A DNA stretch of 64,000 bases from Rhizobium sp. CCGE 510 (GCF_000292525.1 NZ_AEYF01000040.1:186001-250000); one strand, 5' to 3'. Positions 32,551-42,170 are shown, counted from the stretch's first letter. Notes: generated by a model not told the origin, from the letters alone. Numbers and translations are program-made.

Positions 32551-33504
32551 CTATTCGTGCTTTTTCGCCTGTTTGGCAAGGGGGTGATGCGTCTGGACAA
32601 GCTGCTGCAGCCTCTCTTCCAGGACATGCGTGTAGATCTGTGTGGTCGAAATGTCCGAATGGCCGAGGAGTTCCTGCACGACGCGCAGATCGGCGCCATT
32701 GGCCAGCAGGTGGCTGGCAAAGGCGTGGCGCATGACATGCGGCGAGATCATCGACGGCGTCAGCCCGGCGCGGATCGCCAGGTTCTTCAGGTCGCGGGCG
32801 AAAACCTGGCGCGGCAGATAGCCCTCCTTCGAGGCGGCGGGAAAAAGCCATGGGCTTTCCTGCGGCTGCTTGCCCGCGGCATTTTCCGCCGCCAGCAGGC
32901 GTCCGTAGGATTTCAGCGCCGATATCGCCGAATGCGACAGTGGCACCAGCCGCTCCTTGTTGCCCTTGCCGCGGATTATCAGGAAACGGCCTTCCTGGTC
33001 GAGCACGCGGGCGGGAAGCGAAACCAGTTCGCTGACACGCATGCCGGTGGCATAGAGCAGCTCCAGAAGCGCCAGCATGCGCAGGCGCTGCAGCTGGCCC
33101 GGCGCCGTATCCGCCGCTTCGGCCTCTGCCTGCGCGAGCAGCTTGCCGACCTCGTCGACGCCCATCGTCTTCGGCAACGGGCGGCCTTTTTTCGGCGCGT
33201 CGAGAATGCCGGTGGGATCGTCGGTCCTCAGGCCCTCGGCGTAAAGGAACTTGTAGAATTGCCGCATGGCCGCAAGCCGGCGCGCCTGGGAAGAGGCTTT
33301 GAAACCCTTTCGGGCGAGCGAGGAGAGATAGGCGGCGAGATCGGCGGAGGCAGCCTCGGTGAGACGTATGCCGCGCTCGTGCAAGAAGGAGCTGACATCT
33401 TCGAGATCGCGCTCATAGGATTCCAGCGTGTTGGCGGCGGCGCCACGCTCGGCGCTCATCATCTCCAGGAAGGATTCCACATGGACGCGGCCGAGATCCA
33501 CCAT
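32551..33504 (-). CDS. xerD: Tyrosine recombinase XerD
   Basis: 317 residues, close to the 298-320 usual for XerC/D. The N-terminal SAM-like domain (VESFLEMMSAERGAAANTLE) binds DNA. The catalytic residues are in ATGMRVSELVSL (Arg), HVMRHAFASHLL (His-x-x-Arg), LGHSDISTTQIYTHV (His and nucleophilic Tyr), and a Lys in RGKGNKERLVPL. It resolves chromosome dimers at dif with XerC and FtsK. The start at 33504 follows AGGAAGTGACCGG; the upstream extension overlaps a small gene and is rejected. Confidence 0.94.
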   Translation of the reverse strand: MVDLGRVHVESFLEMMSAERGAAANTLESYERDLEDVSSFLHERGIRLTEAASADLAAYLSSLARKGFKASSQARRLAAMRQFYKFLYAEGLRTDDPTGILDAPKKGRPLPKTMGVDEVGKLLAQAEAEAADTAPGQLQRLRMLALLELLYATGMRVSELVSLPARVLDQEGRFLIIRGKGNKERLVPLSHSAISALKSYGRLLAAENAAGKQPQESPWLFPAASKEGYLPRQVFARDLKNLAIRAGLTPSMISPHVMRHAFASHLLANGADLRVVQELLGHSDISTTQIYTHVLEERLQQLVQTHHPLAKQAKKHE

Positions 33505-33509
33505 TCCGG

Positions 33510-33686
33510 TCACTTCCTGGCCGGAGCGATCGCCCCCGTCGCGGGCGGATTGACCCGCTCGGAGGGAATGCGGATCGTTACGTCGCGCGGCTCGGGCTCG
33601 ACGAAGGTCACAAGCGCCCACATCGCTCCGTAGACCGTCCCGGCGAGGATCGCGCAGACGAACAGAAAACGGAACAGGGTCGGCAT
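33510..33686 (-). CDS. Small membrane protein upstream of xerD (58 residues)
   Basis: MPTLFRFLFVCAILAGTVYG then AMWALVTFVEPEPRDVTIRI: one N-terminal membrane helix (residues 5-28), then a Pro-rich periplasmic tail ending ATGAIAPARK. AAGGAG precedes the ATG at 33686. The stop is 5 bp before the xerD start, so the two are almost certainly one operon. The product family is not recognised. Confidence 0.75.
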   Translation of the reverse strand: MPTLFRFLFVCAILAGTVYGAMWALVTFVEPEPRDVTIRIPSERVNPPATGAIAPARK

Positions 33687-33834
33687 CCGGCAACTCCTTC
33701 ATGCTCTGCTTCTGTTATAAGAAGCGTATCTGCAAGTGCAAGAAGCGGTATTCAAGCCATGATTCCCTTGTCCGCGACTTGACGCTCCAGCTGCATTTGT
33801 CGATACGGTTTGCAAACAAAGTGTGAATGGACCG

Positions 33835-34425
33835 ATGAGTGAACCACTGCTGACCGTTGCTGACAGCTTGAAAGACAGGGCTCGCGCCGCGCTCGGTTCA
33901 CGTAATCTCATCCTTGTCGGGCTGATGGGCGCCGGAAAATCCTCGGTCGGCCGGATCGTTGCCACCCAGCTCGGTATTCCCTTCATCGATAGCGATCACG
34001 AAATCGAGCGGGTGTCACGCATGACGATCCCCGAACTGTTCGCGGCCTATGGCGAAGTGGAGTTCCGGGCGCTGGAAACGCGGGTGGTAAAGCGGCTCTT
34101 AAAGAGCGGGCCGCGGGTCGTCTCCACCGGCGGCGGCGCCTTCATCAACGATCGGACGCGCAGGCATATCAAGAAGGGCGGCCTTTCCGTCTGGCTGAAG
34201 GCCGATCTCGACGTGCTCTGGGACAGGGTCGCCAAGCGCGATACGCGGCCGCTGCTGAAGACCGAAAATCCGAAGCAGACGCTCGAAGGCCTGATGAATG
34301 CGCGTTATCCGATCTATGCGCAGGCCGACCTCACCGTGCTCTCGCGCGACGTGCGCAAGGAAATCATGGCCGACGAGGTGCTGAATGCGGTGATCGAAGC
34401 TCAGAAGGAAAGTGCAGCGTCATGA
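33835..34425 (+). CDS. aroK: Shikimate kinase
   Basis: 196 residues. Walker A is LVGLMGAGKSSVGR, the shikimate-binding DSD is in FIDSDHEIE, and GGGAF and the Arg of RDTRPLL follow. It phosphorylates shikimate in the chorismate pathway. An N-terminal extension of about 20 residues before the kinase core is typical of rhizobia. Starts are possible at GTG 33823 or ATG 33835; the latter is preferred for its GGA box. It overlaps aroB by 4 bp (ATGA). Confidence 0.95.
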   Translation: MSEPLLTVADSLKDRARAALGSRNLILVGLMGAGKSSVGRIVATQLGIPFIDSDHEIERVSRMTIPELFAAYGEVEFRALETRVVKRLLKSGPRVVSTGGGAFINDRTRRHIKKGGLSVWLKADLDVLWDRVAKRDTRPLLKTENPKQTLEGLMNARYPIYAQADLTVLSRDVRKEIMADEVLNAVIEAQKESAAS

Positions 34426-35552
34426 ATGCGATACCCTCCGCCTCCGCCATCCAGACGGTGCATGTGCCGCTCGGCGAGCGCGCCTATGACATCCTGATCG
34501 GGCCGGGGTTGATCGCGCGGGCCGGCGCCGAGATCGCTTTCCGGCTTAAGGGCCGCAAGGCGGCTGTTATCACCGACGAAAATGTCGCTCCGCTCTATCT
34601 GAAGGCGTTCGTCGCAAGTCTTGATCAAGCCGGCATCGCCTCGGCTGAGGTCGTCCTGCCGGCCGGCGAGAAGACCAAGAGCTTCGAACATCTGATGACC
34701 GTCTGCGACAGGGTGCTCGAAGCCCGTGTCGAGCGCAACGATTGCGTCATCGCGCTCGGCGGCGGCGTCATCGGCGACCTTTCGGGATTTGCCGCCGGCA
34801 TCGTCCGCCGCGGCGTGCGGTTCGTGCAGGTGCCGACCTCGCTGCTGTCGCAGGTCGATTCCTCGGTCGGCGGCAAGACCGGCATCAATTCCCGCCACGG
34901 CAAGAATCTGATCGGGGTCTTCCATCAGCCGGATCTGGTTCTGGCCGATACCGATGTGCTGAATACCTTGAGCGAACGCGAATTCCGCGCCGGTTACGCC
35001 GAGGTCGCCAAATACGGGCTGATCGACAAGCCGGATTTCTTCGCCTGGCTGGAAGCCAACTGGACGTCGGTTTTTACAGGCGGCTCCGCCCGCATCGAGG
35101 CGATTGCCGCCAGCTGCCAGGCGAAGGCCGATGTCGTCGTTGCCGACGAGCGCGAGAACGGTCCGCGGGCGTTGCTCAATCTCGGCCATACTTTCGGCCA
35201 TGCGCTGGAGGCGGCGACCGCCTATGACAGCTCTCGCCTCGTGCACGGCGAGGGCGTTTCGATCGGCATGGTGCTGGCGCACGAATTCTCCGCACGGATG
35301 AACCTTGCAAGCCCCGACGATGCGCAGCGCGTCGAGCGGCATCTCAAGGAGGTCGGCCTGCCGACCCGCATGTCCGACATTCCGGGCGAGCTACCGCCGG
35401 CCGAAATGCTGATGGATGCGATCGCACAGGACAAGAAGGTCAAGAGCGGCAAACTCACCTTCATCCTGACGCGCGGCATCGGCCAGTCCTTCGTCGCCGA
35501 CGACGTTCCAGCTTCCGAAGTGATCAGCTTTCTCCGGGAAAAACATCCGTGA
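34422..35552 (+). CDS. aroB: 3-dehydroquinate synthase
   Basis: 376 residues. NAD-binding and catalytic motifs are AGEKTKSFE, ALGGGVIGDLSGFAAGIVRR, PTSLLSQVDSSVGGKTGIN, the zinc ligands in NLGHTFGHALEA, and HGEGVSIGM. It makes 3-dehydroquinate from DAHP, upstream of shikimate kinase in the chorismate pathway. It is coupled to aroK by a 4-bp overlap and to the following CNNM gene by another 4-bp overlap (GTGA), so the three form one operon. Confidence 0.97.
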   Translation: MNAIPSASAIQTVHVPLGERAYDILIGPGLIARAGAEIAFRLKGRKAAVITDENVAPLYLKAFVASLDQAGIASAEVVLPAGEKTKSFEHLMTVCDRVLEARVERNDCVIALGGGVIGDLSGFAAGIVRRGVRFVQVPTSLLSQVDSSVGGKTGINSRHGKNLIGVFHQPDLVLADTDVLNTLSEREFRAGYAEVAKYGLIDKPDFFAWLEANWTSVFTGGSARIEAIAASCQAKADVVVADERENGPRALLNLGHTFGHALEAATAYDSSRLVHGEGVSIGMVLAHEFSARMNLASPDDAQRVERHLKEVGLPTRMSDIPGELPPAEMLMDAIAQDKKVKSGKLTFILTRGIGQSFVADDVPASEVISFLREKHP

Positions 35553-36862
35553 TAACCGTCGAAGGCGCTCTGGCATTTCTTGCAACATATTGGCCGGAGA
35601 TCCTTTCGATTGCGGGGCTCGTACTGATGTCGGCCTTCTTTTCCGGCTCCGAGACGGCGCTGACCGCCGTTTCGCGCAGCCGCATCCACACGCTTGAAGC
35701 CAACGGCGACGAACGCGCCGGCATCGTCCGGCAGCTGATCGAGCGGCGCGACCGGCTGATCGGCGCGCTGCTGATCGGCAACAATCTCGCCAATATCCTG
35801 TCCTCCTCGATCGCCACCAGCCTGTTCCTCGGGCTGTTCGGCAGTTCCGGCGTGGCGCTGGCGACGCTTGCGATGACGGTCATCCTGGTCATTTTCGCCG
35901 AAGTGCTGCCGAAGAGCTGGGCGATTTCGACACCCGACCGTTTCGCACTCGCCATTGCGGTTCCGGCCAGGCTCTTCGTCCTCGTCGTCGGCCCGCTTTC
36001 CTCCTTCGTCAACGCGATCGTCCGCCGGATCCTTGCGCTGTTCGGCATCAACCTGTCGCGGGAGACGTCGATGCTGACGGCGCACGAGGAACTGCGCGGC
36101 GCCGTCGACCTGTTGCACCGCGAGGGATCGGTGGTGAAGGCCGATCGCGACCGCCTCGGCGGCGTGCTCGATCTCAGCGAGCTTGAACTCTCCGACATCA
36201 TGGTCCACCGCACGGCGATGCGGGCGATCAACGCCGACGATCCGCCCGAAGCGGTGGTGCGCGCCATTCTCGAAAGTCCCTATACGCGTATGCCTCTGTG
36301 GCGCGGCACGATCGACAACATCATCGGCGTCGTCCACGCCAAGGATCTGCTGCGGGCGCTTGCCGAGCCGAACATGGAGCCGCAGAACCTCGATATCGTC
36401 AAGATCGCGCAGAAGCCGTGGTTCGTGCCCGACAGCACCAATCTCGAAGACCAGCTCAACGCCTTCCTGCGCCGCAAGCAGCATTTCGCCGTCGTCGTCG
36501 ACGAATATGGCGAGGTGCAGGGCATCGTCACGTTGGAGGATATTCTCGAGGAAATCGTCGGCGATATTTCCGACGAGCACGATATCGAGATCCAGGGCGT
36601 GCGCCAGGAGGCCGACGGTTCGGTCGTCGTGGACGGCGGCGTGCCGATCCGCGACCTCAACCGCGCGCTCGACTGGAACCTGCCCGACGAGGAGGCGACG
36701 ACGATTGCCGGCCTCGTCATCCATGAATCGATGACCATCCCGGAAGAGCGCCAGGCCTTCACCTTTTATGGCAAGCGTTTCGTCGTCATGAAGCGGGAAA
36801 AGAACCGCATCACCAAGCTGCGCATCCGCCCGGCCGGGGAGGATGGCGCAAAACCAGCCTGA
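35549..36862 (+). CDS. CNNM/CorB-CorC family transporter-like protein (hemolysin C family)
   Basis: 437 residues. Residues 1-190 form the CNNM (DUF21) membrane domain with the signature FFSGSETALTAVSRSRIH and three to four helices. Two CBS domains follow (VHRTAMRAINADDPPEAVVR; HFAVVVDEYGEVQGIVTLED, then EIVGDI). A C-terminal CorC_HlyC domain (RQEADGSVVVDGGVPIRDLN) closes it. The family is linked to Mg/Co efflux or homeostasis. It uses a GTG start overlapping the aroB stop. Confidence 0.93.
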   Translation: MITVEGALAFLATYWPEILSIAGLVLMSAFFSGSETALTAVSRSRIHTLEANGDERAGIVRQLIERRDRLIGALLIGNNLANILSSSIATSLFLGLFGSSGVALATLAMTVILVIFAEVLPKSWAISTPDRFALAIAVPARLFVLVVGPLSSFVNAIVRRILALFGINLSRETSMLTAHEELRGAVDLLHREGSVVKADRDRLGGVLDLSELELSDIMVHRTAMRAINADDPPEAVVRAILESPYTRMPLWRGTIDNIIGVVHAKDLLRALAEPNMEPQNLDIVKIAQKPWFVPDSTNLEDQLNAFLRRKQHFAVVVDEYGEVQGIVTLEDILEEIVGDISDEHDIEIQGVRQEADGSVVVDGGVPIRDLNRALDWNLPDEEATTIAGLVIHESMTIPEERQAFTFYGKRFVVMKREKNRITKLRIRPAGEDGAKPA

Positions 36863-36903
36863 TCCGGCTTGGATTGCGGGCGATCAATCTTATATAGGCT
36901 GTG

Positions 36904-37188
36904 CTACCAGCGGGTCGGCTCACCAGGTGCTGCCGGTTCGACGGCCAGCGCATGCAGGCCGGCATCGAGTTCCGGTTTCAACAAGTCGGTGATCGCTCGG
37001 TGGCGCGCCAGCCGCGACATGCCGGCGAACTTGACTGATACGATCCTCACCCGCATATGGGTTTCGCCGGTACCGGTGATGTCAGGCTGATGGCCGGCAT
37101 GCAGGTGGCTTTCATCGATGACGCTCAGGCGGTCGGGCGCGAAGGCTTCGACAAGTTTTTCTTCGATGCGGGTTCGCAGGGTCATCAT
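36904..37188 (-). CDS. BolA family protein
   Basis: 94 residues. The BolA fold is recognisable: RTRIEEKLVEAF, IDESHLHAGH (the conserved His/H-x-G region), THMRVRIVSVKFAGMSRLAR (FxG.S...RH), and LHALAVEPAAPGE. BolA proteins work with monothiol glutaredoxins in iron-sulfur trafficking. The first of two adjacent ATGs is taken. It diverges from the DnaJ-like gene. Confidence 0.93.
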   Translation of the reverse strand: MMTLRTRIEEKLVEAFAPDRLSVIDESHLHAGHQPDITGTGETHMRVRIVSVKFAGMSRLARHRAITDLLKPELDAGLHALAVEPAAPGEPTRW

Positions 37189-37290
37189 CCGGTCTTGCTG
37201 TTTCGCGAAAAAGGTTCCCACCAAGCCAGCAAGAAACCCATTTGTCAATTCTTGTTGTCGCGTCGCGACAGCCCCATAATTAGCGCCGTC

Positions 37291-37908
37291 ATGAGACTTG
37301 ATTCCAAATATTTCGATCGCATCCGAACACGCCGCAAACGCGAGCCTGAGGCAGAGGAGGCCCCGCCTACCTGCCAGTGGGACGGCTGCGACAAAAAAGG
37401 CTCGCATCGCGCTCCTGTCGGACGCAATGCGGAAGGCCAGTTCTTTTTGTTCTGCTTCGAGCACGTCAAGGACTACAACAAGGGCTATAATTATTTCTCC
37501 GGCCTTTCGGATAGCGAGATCGCGCGCTACCAGAAAGAGGCGATCACCGGCCACCGGCCGACCTGGACCGTCGGCGTCAACAAGGCGGCGAAGGACAGCC
37601 CGCTGCATTCGGAGGTGCGCTCCGGCGCCTACACGCGCGTTCGTGATCCCTTTGGCTTCGTCAAGGAAAGCGGCAAGGGCAGCGGGCCGCGGTTTCCCCA
37701 GGCGCGCAAGCTGAAATCGCTGGAAAGCAAGGCCTTCGATACGATGGGCCTCGATGCCAATGCGACGTCGGCGGAGATAAAGAGCCGCTACAAGGAACTG
37801 GTCAAGAAGCATCATCCGGATGCCAATGGCGGCGACCGCGGCTCGGAAGAGCGTTTCCGCGCCGTCGTCCAGGCCTATCAATTGTTGAAGCAGAACGGTT
37901 TTTGTTAA
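37291..37908 (+). CDS. J-domain (DnaJ-like) protein
   Basis: 205 residues. The C-terminal 60 or so residues form a J domain (AFDTMGLDANATSAEIKSRY, then LVKKHHPDANGGDRGSEERF) with the conserved HPD. The N-terminal part has a possible metal-binding cluster (CQWDGCDKKGSHRAPVG, then LFCFEH, and FFLFCFEHVKDYNKGYNYFSG) seen in alphaproteobacterial homologues. It may recruit DnaK. It is divergent from bolA, 102 bp apart, a conserved alphaproteobacterial pairing. Confidence 0.9.
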   Translation: MRLDSKYFDRIRTRRKREPEAEEAPPTCQWDGCDKKGSHRAPVGRNAEGQFFLFCFEHVKDYNKGYNYFSGLSDSEIARYQKEAITGHRPTWTVGVNKAAKDSPLHSEVRSGAYTRVRDPFGFVKESGKGSGPRFPQARKLKSLESKAFDTMGLDANATSAEIKSRYKELVKKHHPDANGGDRGSEERFRAVVQAYQLLKQNGFC

Positions 37909-38218
37909 TTCCCGTCCTTGCTCTTGGGCTTCAATCGGGTATGGTCCAACTCGGCTGAGGCCGCAGGCAAACGCGGCTCATATTTGTGCGTTTTCCCGAC
38001 ATCGCCTCCGCCGACCTTCCGGACGCGGCGTTTCTTGTCCGGGACTCTTTCAAGAATGCTCGCACGCGGACATTATCCCGCCGAGGTTTCGTTTCAGTCC
38101 CGGAGAAGCATCGCCGACGTTCCGACCTGGACGGGCGCGGAAATAAAATCGCGGCGTCACGGTTGCGACATGGCCTGAGACAGTATGGCCGGGTGGCTTC
38201 ACCCGCCTTGGAGACATG
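37909..38218. other. Region upstream of cobS without a gene
   Basis: About 310 bp between the DnaJ-like gene and cobS. No coding frame with a ribosome binding site and no cobalamin-riboswitch box was recognised. A small hairpin GGGTG-GCTT-CACCC (38191-38204) lies just before the GGAG of cobS. Confidence 0.45.
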
Positions 38219-39211
38219 ATGAGCAAGATCGAACTTGATATTTCAGAACTGCCCGATACCACCGTTTCGGTCCGCGAGGCCTTCGGCATCGATTCCGACA
38301 TCCGCGTTCCTGCCTACAGCAAGGGCGACGCCTATGTGCCGGACCTCGACACCGACTACCTGTTCGACCGCGACACGACGCTCGCCATTCTCGCAGGCTT
38401 CGCCCATAACCGCCGCGTGATGATCTCCGGCTATCACGGCACGGGCAAGTCCTCGCATATCGAGCAGGTGGCCGCACGGCTCAACTGGCCCTGCGTGCGC
38501 ATCAACCTCGACAGCCATGTCAGCCGTATCGATCTCGTCGGCAAGGATGCGATCGTCGTCAAGGACGGGCTGCAGGTCACCGAGTTCAAGGACGGTATCC
38601 TGCCCTGGGCCTATCAGCACAATGTCGCGCTGGTCTTCGACGAATATGATGCCGGCCGTCCCGATGTGATGTTCGTCATCCAGCGCGTGCTCGAATCCTC
38701 CGGCCGCCTGACGCTGCTCGACCAGAGCCGCGTCATCCGGCCGCACCCGGCCTTCCGGCTGTTTGCGACCGCCAATACGATCGGCCTCGGTGATACCACC
38801 GGCCTCTATCACGGCACGCAGCAGATCAACCAAGCGCAGATGGACCGCTGGTCGATCGTGACGACGCTGAACTATCTGCCGCATGATCATGAAGTGAATA
38901 TCGTCGCCGCCAAGGTGAAGAGCTTCGGCAAGGACAAGGAAGGCCGTGACACCGTGTCGAAGATGGTCCGGGTCGCCGACCTGACGCGCGCCGCCTTCAT
39001 GAACGGTGACCTCTCCACCGTCATGAGCCCGCGTACCGTCATCACCTGGGCTGAAAACGCCGAGATCTTCGGCGATCTCGCCTTCGCCTTCCGCGTCACC
39101 TTCCTCAACAAGTGCGATGAGCTGGAGCGTCCTCTGGTCGCCGAGCATTATCAGCGGGCCTTCGGCGTCGAGCTGAAGGAAAGTGCCGCCAATATCGTTC
39201 TCGGAGCCTGA
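38219..39211 (+). CDS. cobS: Cobaltochelatase subunit CobS
   Basis: A 330-residue AAA+ ATPase. Walker A is SGYHGTGKSS, Walker B is ALVFDEYDAGRPD, and sensor 1 is FATANTIGLGD. The N-terminal opening (DISELPDTTVSVREAFGIDS) is typical of CobS. With CobT it forms the ATPase rings that drive CobN to insert cobalt into hydrogenobyrinic acid a,c-diamide in aerobic B12 synthesis; CobN is not in this window. The second ATG (38219) is taken because GGAG lies 5 bp upstream. cobT follows after 12 bp. Confidence 0.96.
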   Translation: MSKIELDISELPDTTVSVREAFGIDSDIRVPAYSKGDAYVPDLDTDYLFDRDTTLAILAGFAHNRRVMISGYHGTGKSSHIEQVAARLNWPCVRINLDSHVSRIDLVGKDAIVVKDGLQVTEFKDGILPWAYQHNVALVFDEYDAGRPDVMFVIQRVLESSGRLTLLDQSRVIRPHPAFRLFATANTIGLGDTTGLYHGTQQINQAQMDRWSIVTTLNYLPHDHEVNIVAAKVKSFGKDKEGRDTVSKMVRVADLTRAAFMNGDLSTVMSPRTVITWAENAEIFGDLAFAFRVTFLNKCDELERPLVAEHYQRAFGVELKESAANIVLGA

Positions 39212-39223
39212 GACCGACCGATC

Positions 39224-41125
39224 ATGGCAGCTCGCGGTGACAATTCGAAAGCAAAGCCCGGCGCACCTGTCGACGTCGAGCCATTGCGCCGGGCGATAAC
39301 CGGCTGCGTGCGCTCGATCGCCGGCGACGGCGATGTCGAGGTGACCTTCGCCAATGAACGGCCCGGGATGACCGGCGAGCGCATCCGGCTGCCGGAGCTT
39401 TCCAATCGGCCGACGGCGCATGAGCTGGCGGTCACCCGCGGGCTCGGCGATTCCATGGCGCTGCGGCTCGCCTGCCATGACGAAAAGGTGCATTCGACGA
39501 TGGCGCCGCAGGGCTCGGATGCCCGGGCGATCTTCGATGTCGTCGAGCAGGCACGTGTCGAGTCGATCGGCGCGCTGCGCATGGAGGGCATGGCGTCGAA
39601 CCTGCGCTCCATGACCGAAGAGAAATATTCCAAGGCGAATTTCGCCGGCATCGAGCGCCAGGAAGACGCACCGGTCGGCGAAGCCGTTGCGATGATGGTG
39701 CGCGAGAAGCTGACCGGCCAGCGGCCGCCCGCCTCCGCCGGCAAGGTTCTCGACCTCTGGCGCGGCTTCATCGAGGACAAGGCGGGGTCCGAACTCGACA
39801 ATTTGTCGAGCGCGATCAACGACCAGCAAGCCTTCGCCAAGGTCATCCGCAACATGCTGTCGGCCATGGAAATGGCCGAGGAATACGGCGACGATGACAG
39901 CGACGCCGATAATGACGACCAGTCGGATCAGGAAGACCAGCCGAGCGGCGACGAGCAGGACCAGGACGAGGTCGACGAGGATGCCGGCACCGATGCCGCC
40001 CCCGTCGAAGACAGCGAAGTCGCCGACGAGCAGATGGAAGACGGCGAGACCGAAGGCGCCGAAATTTCCGACGACGACATGATGGAAGAGGGTGAGGACG
40101 ATTCGGAAACGCCCGGCGAAACCCGCCGTCCGAACACGCCTTTTGCCGATTTCAACGAGAAGGTCGATTATCACGTCTTTACCGAAGAATTCGACGAGAT
40201 CATCACCGCCGAGGAGCTCTGCGATGCGGCCGAGCTGGAGCGCCTGCGCGCCTTCCTCGACAAGCAGCTGGCGCATCTGCAGGGTGCTGTCGGCCGCCTC
40301 GCCAACCGGCTGCAGCGCCGGCTGATGGCGCAGCAGAACCGCTCCTGGGATTTCGACCTGGAAGAGGGTTATCTCGATCCGGCCCGGCTGCAGCGTATCA
40401 TCATCGATCCGATGCAGGCGCTGTCCTTCAAGATGGAGCGCGACACGCAGTTCCGCGACACCGTCGTCACCCTGCTCATCGACAATTCCGGCTCGATGCG
40501 CGGCCGGCCGATCACGGTTGCCGCCACCTGCGCCGATATTCTCGCCCGCACGCTGGAGCGCTGCGGCGTCAAGGTCGAGATCCTCGGTTTTACCACCAAG
40601 GCATGGAAGGGCGGACAGGCGCGTGAGAGCTGGCTTGCCGGCGGCAAGCCGCAGACACCCGGTCGCCTCAACGACCTGCGCCATATCATCTACAAATCGG
40701 CCGATGCGCCGTGGCGGCGGGCACGCGCCAATCTCGGGCTGATGATGCGCGAGGGCCTGCTCAAGGAAAATATCGACGGCGAGGCGCTGATCTGGGCGCA
40801 TAATCGCCTGCTCGCACGCCGCGAGCAGCGCCGCATTCTGATGATGATTTCGGACGGGGCGCCGGTCGACGATTCGACGCTGTCGGTCAATCCGGGCAAT
40901 TATCTCGAGCGGCACCTGCGCGCCGTCATCGAGCAGATCGAGACGCGCTCGCCCGTCGAGTTGCTGGCGATCGGCATCGGTCATGATGTGACGCGTTACT
41001 ATCGCCGCGCCGTGACGATCGTCGACGCCGACGAGCTCGCCGGCGCGATGACCGAGCAGCTTGCCTCGCTGTTCGAAGATCAATCCGCTCCGCCGCGTGG
41101 CGGCCGGCTCCGTCGTGCCGGCTGA
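39224..41125 (+). CDS. cobT: Cobaltochelatase subunit CobT
   Basis: 633 residues. The N-terminal CobT domain is followed near residues 225-290 by a very acidic linker (runs such as DDDSDADNDDQSDQEDQ). A C-terminal von Willebrand A domain has a MIDAS motif, LLIDNSGSMRGRP, plus LMMISDGAPVDD. It couples the CobS ATPase to cobalt insertion by CobN. It is in an operon with cobS. A phytase-like gene follows 24 bp downstream and may be cotranscribed. Confidence 0.96.
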   Translation: MAARGDNSKAKPGAPVDVEPLRRAITGCVRSIAGDGDVEVTFANERPGMTGERIRLPELSNRPTAHELAVTRGLGDSMALRLACHDEKVHSTMAPQGSDARAIFDVVEQARVESIGALRMEGMASNLRSMTEEKYSKANFAGIERQEDAPVGEAVAMMVREKLTGQRPPASAGKVLDLWRGFIEDKAGSELDNLSSAINDQQAFAKVIRNMLSAMEMAEEYGDDDSDADNDDQSDQEDQPSGDEQDQDEVDEDAGTDAAPVEDSEVADEQMEDGETEGAEISDDDMMEEGEDDSETPGETRRPNTPFADFNEKVDYHVFTEEFDEIITAEELCDAAELERLRAFLDKQLAHLQGAVGRLANRLQRRLMAQQNRSWDFDLEEGYLDPARLQRIIIDPMQALSFKMERDTQFRDTVVTLLIDNSGSMRGRPITVAATCADILARTLERCGVKVEILGFTTKAWKGGQARESWLAGGKPQTPGRLNDLRHIIYKSADAPWRRARANLGLMMREGLLKENIDGEALIWAHNRLLARREQRRILMMISDGAPVDDSTLSVNPGNYLERHLRAVIEQIETRSPVELLAIGIGHDVTRYYRRAVTIVDADELAGAMTEQLASLFEDQSAPPRGGRLRRAG

Positions 41126-41149
41126 TGCCGCTTTAGGGAAGCATTCGGA

Positions 41150-42169
41150 ATGACGGGCAAGCGCCTTTGCCGTGCGGCGTCGATCGCTCTCTTCATCGCG
41201 GCCGGCGCTTCTCCATCATGGGCCGGCGACGTGCCGGTCATTAGCCGGCAAATCTCTGATTTCAGGATCGGCTCTCCGCAGACGAACTTCGGGTCGCTGG
41301 AATTTCTCGGCGGGCTGGAGATGGTTTCCAGCCGAGCCCTGTTCGGCTCGCTCTCCTCCATCCGTTTCCGGCCGGATCAAAAAAATTTCGTCGTCGTGCT
41401 CGATACCGGCCAATGGCTGACCGGCAGCACAGAGCGCGACGCCAAGGGCAGGCTTTCCGGTCTTTCCAATGTCGAGATCACCCCGATGAAGAACATCGCC
41501 GGGCGCAGCTTCGAGGGCAAGGGGCATATGGATGCCGAGGGTCTGGCGCTCGACGGCAACAGGATCCTGGTCTCCTTCGAGCAGGATCACCGCGTCGATG
41601 TTTATCCCGATCCGGGGTTTTCCGATTCGGGCGCGATCGCCACTCTGCCCATCCTCATCCCGCGGAAGATGCTGAGCGACAACCGCGGCATCGAGACCAT
41701 CGCCGTGGCGCCGGCATCGAGCGCGCTCAAGGGCGGCGTGGTGATCGTCTCCGAACGCGGTCTCGATAGCGACGGCAACCGGGTCGCGGCTATTCTGAAC
41801 GGTCCGCTGAAAGGGCGTTTCTCGGTGGCGCGGGATGGCAGCTTCGACGTCACCGACGGCGCCTTCCTGCCGAACGGCGACTTTCTGCTGCTGGAGCGCC
41901 GCTTCAATATGGCCGAAGGCATCGGCATGCGGATTCGGCGCATCAAGGGCGGCGATATCAGGCCCGGCGCCGTCGTCGACGGCGAATTGCTGCTCGAAGG
42001 CAATTTCAATTCTCAGATCGACAATATGGAAGGGCTGGACACGTTCCAGGCCGCCGACGGCACCACCCATATCATCCTGGTGTCGGACGACAATCATTCG
42101 ATCCTGCAGCGCAATCTGATGCTGGAATTCCGGCTGACCGAAGAGACCGCACACAAAGCGTCAGACTGA
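41150..42169 (+). CDS. Exported esterase-like/phytase-like beta-propeller protein
   Basis: 339 residues with a Sec signal (about residues 1-25, cleavage after SWA). The mature protein matches the 'esterase-like activity of phytase' family (PF13449): SSIRFRPDQKNFVVVLDTGQ, GHMDAEGLALDGNRILVSFE, NRGIETIAVAP, DGAFLPNGDFLLLERRF and DNMEGLDTF. It is probably periplasmic; the substrate is not known. A 10-bp inverted repeat follows its stop. Confidence 0.85.
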   Translation: MTGKRLCRAASIALFIAAGASPSWAGDVPVISRQISDFRIGSPQTNFGSLEFLGGLEMVSSRALFGSLSSIRFRPDQKNFVVVLDTGQWLTGSTERDAKGRLSGLSNVEITPMKNIAGRSFEGKGHMDAEGLALDGNRILVSFEQDHRVDVYPDPGFSDSGAIATLPILIPRKMLSDNRGIETIAVAPASSALKGGVVIVSERGLDSDGNRVAAILNGPLKGRFSVARDGSFDVTDGAFLPNGDFLLLERRFNMAEGIGMRIRRIKGGDIRPGAVVDGELLLEGNFNSQIDNMEGLDTFQAADGTTHIILVSDDNHSILQRNLMLEFRLTEETAHKASD

Positions 42170-42170
42170 T

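Noticed and set aside
31585..33633. 682-codon open frame antisense to accA and xerD
   Set aside because: It is a shadow of two well-supported genes and shows no domain.
37909..38218. Cobalamin riboswitch upstream of cobS
   Set aside because: No B12-box or multi-stem architecture was recognised; only a small hairpin is present.
38243..41083. 946-codon open frame antisense to cobS and cobT
   Set aside because: Its codon pattern mirrors the GC-rich third positions of cobS-cobT, it has no ribosome binding site, and the sense proteins are unmistakable.
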